The translations under genes and the position numbers were made by a program. Of a DNA stretch of 64,000 nucleotides, positions 36,469-45,857 are shown piece after piece (position 1 is the first letter of the stretch; the number at the start of each line of letters is the position of its first letter). A model generated the notes under the pieces. It saw only the letters and a list, made by a program, of their open reading frames with translations, made no database searches and was not told the DNA's origin. The stretch comes from an uncultured Bacteroidales bacterium (GTDB taxonomy: Bacteria; Bacteroidota; Bacteroidia; Bacteroidales; UBA932), in NCBI GenBank assembly GCA_944323245.1, contig CALURT010000002.1, forward strand, positions 1-64,000. Reading direction: 5' to 3'.

Positions 36469-37236
36469 TTAAATGTCTGAGCCAGAATCTATCAATGAAG
36501 AAAAATCAGCCGGATTGATATCCGAATGATTGTTTAACCGATCCAATGCTTCTTTTATCTGTCCGTTCAAATACCTGATATTCCAATCCCCTTTGTAATA
36601 TTTCAGATAGTATGGCATACTTTCAATCATGCGTATATACTTGTTTTTATATTCTTCGCAAACAAAGGGACTTTCGCGGTCAATATCACTTTGAGCCTGT
36701 CTTAATATGGACTGAAATTCACGGTATGACCGTTCATAACTGTACAAAAGTTCTTGAACAATTGACAGATCTTCTTTAAGACGGCTTGAATATATTCTAT
36801 CAAAATAAGAAATCGCGTCATCCACATCCGCCTTGTCAAAAGGTTCATACAGCCATCTGTTGGCCAATTTGACCATACAGGTATCAACAAATCCGATATT
36901 TGACTTCAACACAATGATTTCCTTATCCTTCTCTCGGATAATGCCGGACAAAGAGTCCTTTTGAGATTTGGTCGCAGCGACCATTCGTAAAGAGTCCGAC
37001 TCATTTTTCCGATAGATTGAGTCTATCAGTTTCATATTTGCACTGATAGTACTGTCGCGGTTGGACAAAACCCTCTGAAGAGAGTCAACGATTATTCTCA
37101 TACTATCGATTGCCTCAATTGCATCGGCACTTCGAGCATTTTTAAAAGATATTTTCTTTTCTTTCTTTTGAGCAAAGGAGCCTGCACAAGTAATACACAG
37201 TATGAGTAAAATCAATATCGGCCTGTTTATTTTCAT
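36469..37236 (-). CDS. Exported coiled-coil protein of the cluster, unknown family
   Basis: About 255 residues when started at the ATG at 37236 (MKINRPILILLILCITCAGS), with a signal peptide ending in SFAQ; an ATG at 37254 would overlap the previous gene by 14 bp. The mature N-terminal half is a Lys/Ser/Asp-rich coiled coil (DSMRIIVDSLQRVLSNRDS, DKEIIVLKSNI). The second half is helical with YYLKYYKGDWNIRYLNGQ. No enzyme motif is visible. It could be a periplasmic spacer or adaptor; this is inference from shape and place. Confidence 0.65.
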   Translation of the reverse strand: MKINRPILILLILCITCAGSFAQKKEKKISFKNARSADAIEAIDSMRIIVDSLQRVLSNRDSTISANMKLIDSIYRKNESDSLRMVAATKSQKDSLSGIIREKDKEIIVLKSNIGFVDTCMVKLANRWLYEPFDKADVDDAISYFDRIYSSRLKEDLSIVQELLYSYERSYREFQSILRQAQSDIDRESPFVCEEYKNKYIRMIESMPYYLKYYKGDWNIRYLNGQIKEALDRLNNHSDINPADFSSLIDSGSDI

Positions 37237-37240
37237 ATTC

Positions 37241-38521
37241 TCAATTATTTGCATATGGTATCAACACATATCCTCTATCCGTACCGACGTTATTATAACC
37301 ATCTTTACAATACACGACATATACCGTATATGTGAGCGATTCTGACAAATTATTCAAAGTCACAGTCTTATAATAGGACATTGATGTTCCCGGAGAAGAA
37401 TAACCTTGTGTATTCGAATAATTCGACATCGTAGTAGGTAATTTATCCACTCCGACCATCACATAGTCAAAATGAGCTTCCCCATAACTTCTGATATAAA
37501 AAGTAAATGATCTGTACCCCTTGATACTGAAAGACATCACGGCTTCTGAATTCGGCTTATGATAGTTACTGTTGGACTTGTACGCCCTATACCCCGTATT
37601 CGGAGACGGCATACTGACCCATTGATAATTCGTGTTGATTTTTATTTCCTTTGTTTCCTTTAAGCGGGTATAGTACGCTTTCGCCTCACGGTAATATTCG
37701 TTGGCCATCATTCTCAAATCTTCAGCAGATTTGACTCTGCTTCCATACATAGAGAGATTATTGTCATACTCCTGTATTTTATTATTGACAGCCACCATCA
37801 GTGAATTAAACGATTCTTCCGTCATTTTATTGTAATCAGCCATTTCCTTTACTTTCGACAGGACAGACTGATAATGGGAATTTCCGATTCTGCTCTTGAC
37901 AGATGACAATTCAACAACCAAATCCCTGCAATTTGACAACGGCTCCATTCCGATATATTTTTCAGCTTTCTGTATTTTTGAATTGGCATCCTTTACAGAA
38001 TAAAAAGTCGAATATGCCGCTATCTTTTTCGCATCTCTATAATAGTAGATAACCTCCTCAATCCTGCTTAATTCAGAATCATGCACTGCCGTTATTGCCA
38101 TTGTCTCACCGTTATCTATCTTCAAGGTTCTCAATTGTGCAATCCTGTCAAGAATGGCATTGTGTTCAGACTCGTTCCAGACAGGAGAAGCAAATTTAGC
38201 ATTGCAAAATCCTATGAAGATCGGCAAATACTTTTGAACAAAAGCTCCGGTTTGATCATCGATTTCGTCTTCTGTCATAAAACTTTCTGCTTTGTATAAT
38301 ACAAGTTTATCTATTACGACATTGTACAACGAATCATTGATGAAAAAATTCTTTTTATCTGAAAAACCGGCGATGTTATTTTCAAGGGACAGTTTATGCA
38401 GATTACGGACCGGGACGTCTTTCGGAGGTGCGACTATTGTCGGATAAAACGCGAAGATGCAGGAAACAGCAATGGCTGTCGCTACACCAAGAATGATTAT
38501 TTTTTTACCTGTGTTTTTCAT
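37241..38521 (-). CDS. Exported or membrane-anchored protein with C-terminal beta domain, unknown family
   Basis: A 426-residue protein. One hydrophobic segment at residues 7-27 (IIILGVATAIAVSCIFAFYPT) is a signal anchor. The middle, about 130-290, is helical and charged. The C-terminal 120 residues are strand-rich with MSFSIKGYRSFTFYIRSYGE and SLTYTVYVVYCKDGYN, like a jelly-roll or carbohydrate-binding fold. Its start overlaps the end of the 607-residue gene by 4 bp, so they are co-translated. Family unknown. Confidence 0.65.
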   Translation of the reverse strand: MKNTGKKIIILGVATAIAVSCIFAFYPTIVAPPKDVPVRNLHKLSLENNIAGFSDKKNFFINDSLYNVVIDKLVLYKAESFMTEDEIDDQTGAFVQKYLPIFIGFCNAKFASPVWNESEHNAILDRIAQLRTLKIDNGETMAITAVHDSELSRIEEVIYYYRDAKKIAAYSTFYSVKDANSKIQKAEKYIGMEPLSNCRDLVVELSSVKSRIGNSHYQSVLSKVKEMADYNKMTEESFNSLMVAVNNKIQEYDNNLSMYGSRVKSAEDLRMMANEYYREAKAYYTRLKETKEIKINTNYQWVSMPSPNTGYRAYKSNSNYHKPNSEAVMSFSIKGYRSFTFYIRSYGEAHFDYVMVGVDKLPTTMSNYSNTQGYSSPGTSMSYYKTVTLNNLSESLTYTVYVVYCKDGYNNVGTDRGYVLIPYANN

Positions 38522-40341
38522 AACCAGTCTCTCTGTTCGAATTGTGTATTTTCTTCCACGGTTTCTTCCGTCGGTACTTTTTTATTATTTGGAACATTAT
38601 GCTTTTTCTTATCATCAGCATAGGGATTCAACGCATCCTCAAGTGCCTTGATATACCCCTTCTTGTTTCCTTCCTGTCTGATTGTTATATCATAATCATC
38701 CGGACTTTCATTGAAAGTACCTGTGAAATGCTTGTGCCTGTTCTTTCTGATTGCAGTTACGATATCATTGAACGCTTGAGATTTATCCAATCTGTCTTCA
38801 TATTCCAATATATCTTCGAACCGTCTTTCATTCAACGCGTCCCAAAGTCCGTTAATTTCATGGAACCTGTCCATTTCATACTTGTTCCAGACATTATGGT
38901 CATCAAGGTATTTTATAATATCCGTCCAATTGTCCTCAGTCTTCCGGACTTCGTTTTCTGATTTAAGCTTTTGCACATTATCAGTCACGTCGGTTTCCAA
39001 TTGATTTTTTCCTTTATAATCCAAAATCCTATCAAGATTCAAATAATCGGAGGCATACCACCCTGTGCCAACACCGATAGACAATAGGATTACCGAATAT
39101 ATCAGAATCGCCACGATTCTTTTTTTTGTCCATGTTACACATTCCAGCCAATTGACTCCTACTTTAGTGGGAATACATCCGTTCTTTAATTTGAATCCTT
39201 TGAACGGACACACATTCAACTTTTTTTCCGGAGAATAGGTGATTTTTTCATATCCACCCTCTGCCAGCGGAAGCATGAACGTGTACTCATGTTTTATCTT
39301 GTCCAGATATATTTTCTTTTCCTTATCGTCCCGTAAATCAATGGTAGTTTCTTGTGGTTTATACATTTCACTATCTTCAGGTTCGACTCTGACACGTATA
39401 TTGCCAAGGTCACTTTCGCTTACAAAGACACTTTCATCAGGTTGAATAGACTTGCCGTTAATTATCAGTTCATAGCAAGCCGCATCTATCTGATTGCCCG
39501 ATTGGTCATATACATGTATGACACTATGCGGTTGTATTTGGACTTTATATTCATTTGGTTGTGGTACGGGTATGTCATTGCCGGCCTCTTTTATGATAAT
39601 TTCTTTTGATATGGTTTTATATCCATTCCTCTTCCATAAAACTGTCAATGAGTCTCCTACTGTTACCCTTATAGATTTAGTAAACCTGCAATCTTCGATA
39701 TATGGTTCAAATCCATGGTCTTTTTGCGGAGGAGCGACAATAACCGACTTTTCCAACTCCTTTCTTGTCAAGTCATCTCCTATCTTGCACGAAATACCCG
39801 ATTCTTTATCAATCAGAAACACGTATTCATATGCATTATAATATGACTGATACAGATTTCCCAGCAATTCAGGCAACAAACAGAACTCGCCATAATACCT
39901 GTATGCTATTCTGCCGGGAACTATCCGCAAATGTCTTTCCTGCAAATCCACCGATTCATACCGCTTCTCGAACAATGCACGTAATTTTTCAGGTGAGGAT
40001 TCTTTATTCCATTGCCTCAATTCATCCTCTGTTTTGGATATTATGTCCGACAGTTCCTTTCCAGAGACACATTTGATGTCCCACGGGACAAAAATCGATG
40101 CGCTCATATAGTCGTTGCGACCGGAATTGGGACATATTGTCCTGAGTATGATTCCGCATTCTATCCTTTGCAAGACCTTGATAGACCAATCCATCTTGTC
40201 TCCTTTGTCAATCTCTCTGATTTCCGCTATTTCACCGAGGTATTTTTCCCATCGTTGGTCTGTATTTAAGGACATCAATGGATTCAGCCCCTTATAGGTA
40301 TATTCGACGACTAAACCCAACTTGTCATATCTGTTCTCCAT
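38518..40341 (-). CDS. Single-span membrane protein of the cluster, unknown family
   Basis: A 607-residue protein without a signal peptide. About residues 250-390 look like beta-sandwich, PEGA-like repeats (ITVGDSLTVLWKRNGYKTIS-type, then IRVRVEPEDSEMY and TTIDLRDDKEKKIYLD). A membrane helix (VAILIYSVILLSIGVGTGWY) lies around 410-430. The last 170 residues are charged and helical, with FNESPDDYDITIRQEG. A soluble N-terminal domain and a soluble C-terminal domain on opposite sides of the membrane would suit a signal-passing part. It lies 11 bp after the GTPase gene. Function unknown. Confidence 0.65.
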   Translation of the reverse strand: MENRYDKLGLVVEYTYKGLNPLMSLNTDQRWEKYLGEIAEIREIDKGDKMDWSIKVLQRIECGIILRTICPNSGRNDYMSASIFVPWDIKCVSGKELSDIISKTEDELRQWNKESSPEKLRALFEKRYESVDLQERHLRIVPGRIAYRYYGEFCLLPELLGNLYQSYYNAYEYVFLIDKESGISCKIGDDLTRKELEKSVIVAPPQKDHGFEPYIEDCRFTKSIRVTVGDSLTVLWKRNGYKTISKEIIIKEAGNDIPVPQPNEYKVQIQPHSVIHVYDQSGNQIDAACYELIINGKSIQPDESVFVSESDLGNIRVRVEPEDSEMYKPQETTIDLRDDKEKKIYLDKIKHEYTFMLPLAEGGYEKITYSPEKKLNVCPFKGFKLKNGCIPTKVGVNWLECVTWTKKRIVAILIYSVILLSIGVGTGWYASDYLNLDRILDYKGKNQLETDVTDNVQKLKSENEVRKTEDNWTDIIKYLDDHNVWNKYEMDRFHEINGLWDALNERRFEDILEYEDRLDKSQAFNDIVTAIRKNRHKHFTGTFNESPDDYDITIRQEGNKKGYIKALEDALNPYADDKKKHNVPNNKKVPTEETVEENTQFEQRDWL

Positions 40342-40352
40342 AATCTTGAATC

Positions 40353-41996
40353 TTATTTTTTCAATTTGTCAATAATTGCCGCCCATTTTCCTTTTCTGAA
40401 TCCGGCGGATCTTGTCAATATCACCTTCACCACATTGGTGGCTGCCTCCACATTGAACCTGCAATAATATTGGAAACATACGTCGCCCAATGTGAACGGC
40501 ACTATGACGACCTCTCTTTTGTTGATCTCATAATCGGTGCAAATCCTTTTAAGCACATTATAGAATCCGGAATATTTGGAACTAATATACGTCCTTAACT
40601 TTTCGACCAGCTCGCTTCCTGTAGCTTTCGCCTTATCGACTTTCGTGACAAGAATATACACGGCATCCGTATCTTTCTTGAAAATTCCGGTATCATAAAT
40701 GTATTCGACAGCCGATTGAAGATATGTCCTTTGGGGAACACCTCTGTATTCCTTGTCTTCGGCTCCATATTCTATCACGAAAAAATGAATTTTCCTGTTG
40801 TCCGTGCGATTGTCTATCAGAATGCCGTTCAATGTGTGAAGAACTTCGTACACTTTTAAATTCAATGAATCCTTCCCATTTGACTGCAACCTATGTATAT
40901 CACAAAACACTTCTCCGGCAATATCAATACATGTGATAGGGTGTACCTTGCCGGCAGAGTCCTCCAATTCAAACCCCATTTCGTACGTCGTGGATAATGT
41001 TGCCATAGTACGTTCAGGCAAAGTTCCCACATCTCCGTCCAGGCCAAACAAATCCGACAAGGAGGACATGTATCCGTATCCTTGGCATTTACTGTCTTTG
41101 ATCATACTGACTGCCGCATTTCCGTTATTGGCCGCACTGAGGATAGCTCCTATTGCACAGCTTTTCCCGGAAGACGGAATACCCCAGAAGTATATTTCCG
41201 TACAGGGAATCTTCGTGACCTGTTCAAGACGCTTTGCAGTGTCCAATTTCTTCGGGAAAATTCCATGCATCATATATTTGATAAAGTCGTCGGAAATCCC
41301 CGCATTGGAAAAATCATTTGCCGAGACTATATCGTTTTCATATAATTTATTGGCCACCTTTCCACTTATGAAATTGTTGTCATTCCTGATGGCATCCAGC
41401 AAATCGTCAACTGTAATTTTCCTTTTATCGATGAATTCCTTTATCTTGTTGTATATTTCATCATCCTGATTCAGACTATCCTCTGTCTCAATTGCTTTTA
41501 TCGCACTTGACAAAGCCGGCATGCCAGTTCCGAAATATACATCTTCATCCAATTTGCGAAGCAATGCCTTGGCCTCGCCTGCATGTTTACTGTCAGGATA
41601 TTTTGATATGAAATTTCTTATCCGGTCAATATCCTCTTTGTCGATACCGTTCCACTCGCTGTCGCTTTCTTCAATCACCGATTGTGCCTGCAAACGTGAA
41701 ATATGAGACCTTGCCTCATCCCTATGCTTTCCGTCCGGATAATTTTTCAAATAGTCAAGATACGAATCTTCCGTATCATCCTGCAATGCAGCACTCCAAT
41801 CGTCATCGTCAGAATTAATAAATTTTGACGCCACCTGATCCTGAATGGATTTTTTGACAGGAACACCTGCCTTTCTTGCAGCAATCTTGAACTCGTCGAA
41901 ATTTTTAATGCCTGTCCGTCTCAAGGCTTTTATCAAATCATCGATATTATTTTCATACTCATCGATGTTGTCAAGTATTGTATCAATATCAATCAT
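40353..41996 (-). CDS. P-loop GTPase with N-terminal YPDGKH-type helical repeats
   Basis: A 547-residue protein with GTPase motifs in order: G1 WGIPSSGKSCAIG (272-279 core), G3 DIAGE (358-362), and G4 TKVD (451-454), followed by a helical tail. Upstream are two copies of a helical repeat, YLKNYPDGKHRDEARSHI near 83-100 and FISKYPDSKHAGEAKALL near 129-146. Between them and the P-loop lie helical segments of the sort used as adaptor domains. It is not a translation or Era-type GTPase. It resembles GTPases of bacterial conflict systems, including the DO-GTPase type, but I cannot fix the family. It probably acts as a regulated switch in this cluster. Confidence 0.72.
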   Translation of the reverse strand: MIDIDTILDNIDEYENNIDDLIKALRRTGIKNFDEFKIAARKAGVPVKKSIQDQVASKFINSDDDDWSAALQDDTEDSYLDYLKNYPDGKHRDEARSHISRLQAQSVIEESDSEWNGIDKEDIDRIRNFISKYPDSKHAGEAKALLRKLDEDVYFGTGMPALSSAIKAIETEDSLNQDDEIYNKIKEFIDKRKITVDDLLDAIRNDNNFISGKVANKLYENDIVSANDFSNAGISDDFIKYMMHGIFPKKLDTAKRLEQVTKIPCTEIYFWGIPSSGKSCAIGAILSAANNGNAAVSMIKDSKCQGYGYMSSLSDLFGLDGDVGTLPERTMATLSTTYEMGFELEDSAGKVHPITCIDIAGEVFCDIHRLQSNGKDSLNLKVYEVLHTLNGILIDNRTDNRKIHFFVIEYGAEDKEYRGVPQRTYLQSAVEYIYDTGIFKKDTDAVYILVTKVDKAKATGSELVEKLRTYISSKYSGFYNVLKRICTDYEINKREVVIVPFTLGDVCFQYYCRFNVEAATNVVKVILTRSAGFRKGKWAAIIDKLKK

Positions 41997-42014
41997 ATAT
42001 ATAAGTATTTTCTA

Positions 42015-42977
42015 TCACATGGTAAATGATTCGTATTTGCTGACAGAAATCGGCGAGTCATCCAATTCGGATTTCTTTTTCTTGCGTTTTGTATCGCTGC
42101 CACCTCTCTCGCTTCCTATGAGCCTGTATGTACTCTTGCTGTTCCGCCGTTGTATTACATACGGGCACATCAGCAAGAGATAAAGGCACAGGCAAGTAAG
42201 AATCGAGACAAGGGTTGGAGCCTCCATAGTCATATAAACAGACCTGAGAGTGGATAATTTGTCCTTGGCAGCCGCCACACTTGGATCTGACGCTGAAAAC
42301 GCTTTTATATCATCCGGCTCATCTGAAAGGGACTTGATTGAAAAGCCATTCAGTTCTGAATTCCAATTTTCAATAGCACTTTCTATTTGCCTGATATTCC
42401 CCAGCATAAAAACATTCCATACAGTGGCATCAGACGCATTGTCTATCCATTCGATAGCTGCCGTTTTCAGGGCATCGTAGTTTTCATCGAGGATTTGAAG
42501 CCTTAATGCTTCTACTTTATTAGTTTTCTGAACAGTTTTGCTCTTTGTCCTTGTCAGCCTTTCATCATATTCCTTGATACGATTTTCGGCATATAATTCG
42601 TATGCCGCGAACATTTCTTTCACAGCATTTACAGACTCTGAAAACGTTGTTTCCACTTGTTCCCGGTTTTTGAAGACCGTCCAAAAATGCGAATACGGTA
42701 TCATTGCCCCTATATAAAACAATGGAGCTGCAAAGATCAGGATCCGTTCAAAAACTATCTTACTGTCAAATTTCCGCTCTGTCCCTTTCAATATCTGAGG
42801 TAAGATAAAAAACGCAATCAAGACCAGATCGATAACCAGAACACCTAACCCGGAATAAAGGAAATTGCCGTCTGTCAAATAGGTAATCCCCATGAATGAG
42901 ACATAACTGATAAAAATCAGAGCGATAAACGCTATGATATGTCCCCATGAAAATTTCAGTGTTTCATTTATTGCCAT
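42015..42977 (-). CDS. Four-helix membrane protein with central coiled coil, unknown family
   Basis: A 320-residue protein with three N-terminal membrane helices (IIAFIALIFISYVSFMGITY, LGVLVIDLVLIAFFIL, ILIFAAPLFYIGAMI), a long polar helical region about 110-240 (ENRIKEYDERLTRTKSKTVQ), and a fourth helix near 270-290 (LVSILTCLCLYLLLMCPYV). The tail is basic (KRKKKKSELDD) and so likely cytoplasmic. It lies between the subtilase and the GTPase genes, with gaps of 9 and 18 bp. It may be the membrane platform of the system. Family unknown. Confidence 0.68.
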   Translation of the reverse strand: MAINETLKFSWGHIIAFIALIFISYVSFMGITYLTDGNFLYSGLGVLVIDLVLIAFFILPQILKGTERKFDSKIVFERILIFAAPLFYIGAMIPYSHFWTVFKNREQVETTFSESVNAVKEMFAAYELYAENRIKEYDERLTRTKSKTVQKTNKVEALRLQILDENYDALKTAAIEWIDNASDATVWNVFMLGNIRQIESAIENWNSELNGFSIKSLSDEPDDIKAFSASDPSVAAAKDKLSTLRSVYMTMEAPTLVSILTCLCLYLLLMCPYVIQRRNSKSTYRLIGSERGGSDTKRKKKKSELDDSPISVSKYESFTM

Positions 42978-42986
42978 GTTTTCTCT

Positions 42987-45854
42987 TTATTTGTTCTCAG
43001 GTAATAATTTTTCCAATTCTCTGATTTTTTGTTTGTACTCCTCAATAAGCCGACGGATTGCATCGTAATCCGTAACAGGCGAAGAAACGGCATCTTCGGA
43101 AACGGATGTGTCATCGTCTGACGGCAATATCTCATCGTCGGTAATAGAGGTATCATCGTCAGAGGTGGATTCCTCTTTATCCGAGGGCGATGCCGCATCA
43201 TCTGACGGTATATCAGGAATCACTCCGGTCGTAAGAGCTATAAGTGCATCATCAACCTGAACCATCGGCGGTACATAATCAGATACTGCTTTTCCAGTTG
43301 CCTGCAATATGTGTAATACTTCCGCGACGGAAATATCCGGCTTACAACTTTTCATAAGGGCGACAGTACCTGAAACAATCGGTGCTGCCATACTTGTTCC
43401 ATCAAATATCGCATAATCATTGACCGGTACCGAACTTATAATACCCTTTCCAGGAGCGGAAATATTGGAGCCAAAGCCATAATTTGTAAAATCGGTACCA
43501 TTGATACCACTGTCTACTGCAGCCACATTTATCGTAAAATCCGTCCTGTTCTCCGGAGGTATTCGGGCTAGAATATTATCATTACCGGCAGCGAATACTA
43601 TAACTGCATTATGTTCATTCGCTACATTTATGATACGTTTCCATACGCGTTCTTCATTCTTGAATTGTGTCCTGGCAATATAATCCTGATCCGGAAGAGG
43701 AAGAATATCCAGACCTCTGAAATCTGGTCCTATTGATACGTTTATGACATCTGCCTCATGGTGGATTGCATACATTATCCCACTTATGACAGAAGAAAAA
43801 GTACACATTCCATTGTCAAAGACCTGTATAGGCATCAATTTACATTTGGGAGCTACTCCTGAAATTCCTTCGTCATACAATTTGTCAGAACCTACCGCCA
43901 AACCGGCCACGTGCGTACCATGCCCCTGACCTGTGGACAACCTGTTATCTTGAGTGAATACATTATATGGATTTATAATCCGCCCTTTAAGCATTTCATG
44001 ATTGGCATCAATCCCATCATCCACTACTGCGACCACAACATCCGGATTACCCTTCGTTATATCCCATCCGGCTTCAACATCAATGGCATTCAGATGCCAG
44101 CCGGCAATGCCCGTATCTGAACTGATACTACCTACAATAGTGAAGATTGATTCATCTACAACGAAAAACTCATAATCAGGAAGTTGCCCATTCAAATTTT
44201 CCCTGACCATATCCCGTAGATTCTCAGGAATAAGAATCTGTATCATCGGCACATGCCTGTCAATTCCAATGACTTTGCACTGCTCTTCCGTATAAATTCC
44301 ATTCAGATCTGAAACAAATTGTTCAAGATTTATGTCTGCATTTTCAAAATAAATATTCAATCTGTTACCGACAATATCAGGAGCTCCAGGATTTGTAATT
44401 ATCGGTGGTTTCTTACCATCATTCCCGACTATAGGCGCAACGACAATACCGTCCGATAATCCTCCATCATCTCTGACAATATCTTTTACTGTACCATTAT
44501 CATCTATTATTTCTCCCGAAGGTGTCTCTATTTTCGGGACAGGCTTGACCTCGGTTACGTCAATATCGGAGCGGCATGTCCTTAAAAGCCACATCAGCAA
44601 CAAAATCAGCAAAATGGCAAACAGTAACCACAACAACCATTTGAAACAGCCTTTACCTGTAAGCCACATCCATGCCTTTTTATACCATGGTATCACTTCC
44701 TCGTACATGGCATTGAATGTCATATCTTCATCCAACAGACAGTCAGACGGAGATTTATCCCAACCTATGAACTTATATCCTTTCTTTACTTTAAGTACCG
44801 GTATATCTTCGTTACGAAAGCGAGTTCCGTAAGGTAATGAAAATCTATCTTGACCTTCTATGATACCGTAATCTCCTGCATTGAATCTGCACTCAATACG
44901 ATTATGACTGAATATTGCCTTAAAAACAGTATCTTCATAGATTCGGGCGCTTACAGAGGGTGTCCAACCGACAAATTCATATCCTTTAACAGGCTTGGCA
45001 ACAGGGACTTGCGAACTGTCCAAAATTGAACCTTTCTCTATCTCATACTCCGTAGTACCACATAAGAAGCCACCTTCTTCAGCTAAAAACGAAACAAGGA
45101 CCTCTTCTCTTTTTTCCTGCGTATCTTCTACATGCGTATCTTCTACAACAGGTATTTTTTCGTAGGAAGCCGTAAAAACCAACGATTTTGTCACTTTCGT
45201 TCCTAAAGGGTCTGGCGTCCATCCCTTAAACACATACCCTTGCTTGGGAATGACTGCAGGTATGTCTATATATTTGAGAACATAACCATCGGGACGGCTC
45301 AACACTCCGGCAAGGACATCCGAAAAAGAGCCATTCTCGCCTGCTATGAATTTGACTTTATGATTGTTTTGGATTTTCAAATCATGGATAACTGCACCCT
45401 TGACGGAATGTTTGTGTGAATCAGGTGTCATTCCCCATGCAACTACCACAACCTTGTCATCATAACAAAACATGAAATCCTCATCAAGATACTTTATGGC
45501 TCCGTTAAGAATTTGTCTGTCCTCACCGGACAAATTCTTCATCACTCTCTCATATTCACTTACTGTCTTTTCCTTGATAAGGGAATATCTTGCCTTTTCT
45601 ATCTCAGATAAATCGTTAAATGCGCAAGGAAGCGTATTCCACTCCTTTACATACCATAATATCTGATCATCCTCGGAATATACCGGTTGAGCCAAAAAAT
45701 CCCTGTACTGCGAATCGATATTCTTTTCTATAACAGCATGGACACTATCGTACCTCTTATACAAAGGATCTCTTCCGATCCCTTGAAAATCGGTAAAATC
45801 TGTTACTTCTGTATAACAGAGCCGTTTTTTCCCATATAAAATATATTCACTCAT
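42987..45854 (-). CDS. Transmembrane subtilisin-like serine protease with InlB-type repeats
   Basis: A 955-residue protein. Residues about 165-385 contain three Listeria-Bacteroides (InlB B) repeats, each with a GYxFxGWTP-like core (GYVFKGWTPDP, GYEFVGWTPSV, GYKFIGWDKSP). A membrane helix spans 404-425. The S8 peptidase domain runs from about 580 to 875 with Asp in VAVVDDGID (612), His in GHGTHVAG (645), Asn in AAGN (759) and Ser in GTSMAAP (821). The C-terminus is Asp/Ser-rich (DDDTSITDDEILPSDDDTS) with a short coiled coil. No signal peptide precedes the repeats, so topology is open. All catalytic residues are present. It lies 3 bp after the SrfC-like gene. Confidence 0.9.
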   Translation of the reverse strand: MSEYILYGKKRLCYTEVTDFTDFQGIGRDPLYKRYDSVHAVIEKNIDSQYRDFLAQPVYSEDDQILWYVKEWNTLPCAFNDLSEIEKARYSLIKEKTVSEYERVMKNLSGEDRQILNGAIKYLDEDFMFCYDDKVVVVAWGMTPDSHKHSVKGAVIHDLKIQNNHKVKFIAGENGSFSDVLAGVLSRPDGYVLKYIDIPAVIPKQGYVFKGWTPDPLGTKVTKSLVFTASYEKIPVVEDTHVEDTQEKREEVLVSFLAEEGGFLCGTTEYEIEKGSILDSSQVPVAKPVKGYEFVGWTPSVSARIYEDTVFKAIFSHNRIECRFNAGDYGIIEGQDRFSLPYGTRFRNEDIPVLKVKKGYKFIGWDKSPSDCLLDEDMTFNAMYEEVIPWYKKAWMWLTGKGCFKWLLWLLFAILLILLLMWLLRTCRSDIDVTEVKPVPKIETPSGEIIDDNGTVKDIVRDDGGLSDGIVVAPIVGNDGKKPPIITNPGAPDIVGNRLNIYFENADINLEQFVSDLNGIYTEEQCKVIGIDRHVPMIQILIPENLRDMVRENLNGQLPDYEFFVVDESIFTIVGSISSDTGIAGWHLNAIDVEAGWDITKGNPDVVVAVVDDGIDANHEMLKGRIINPYNVFTQDNRLSTGQGHGTHVAGLAVGSDKLYDEGISGVAPKCKLMPIQVFDNGMCTFSSVISGIMYAIHHEADVINVSIGPDFRGLDILPLPDQDYIARTQFKNEERVWKRIINVANEHNAVIVFAAGNDNILARIPPENRTDFTINVAAVDSGINGTDFTNYGFGSNISAPGKGIISSVPVNDYAIFDGTSMAAPIVSGTVALMKSCKPDISVAEVLHILQATGKAVSDYVPPMVQVDDALIALTTGVIPDIPSDDAASPSDKEESTSDDDTSITDDEILPSDDDTSVSEDAVSSPVTDYDAIRRLIEEYKQKIRELEKLLPENK

Positions 45855-45857
45855 ATG

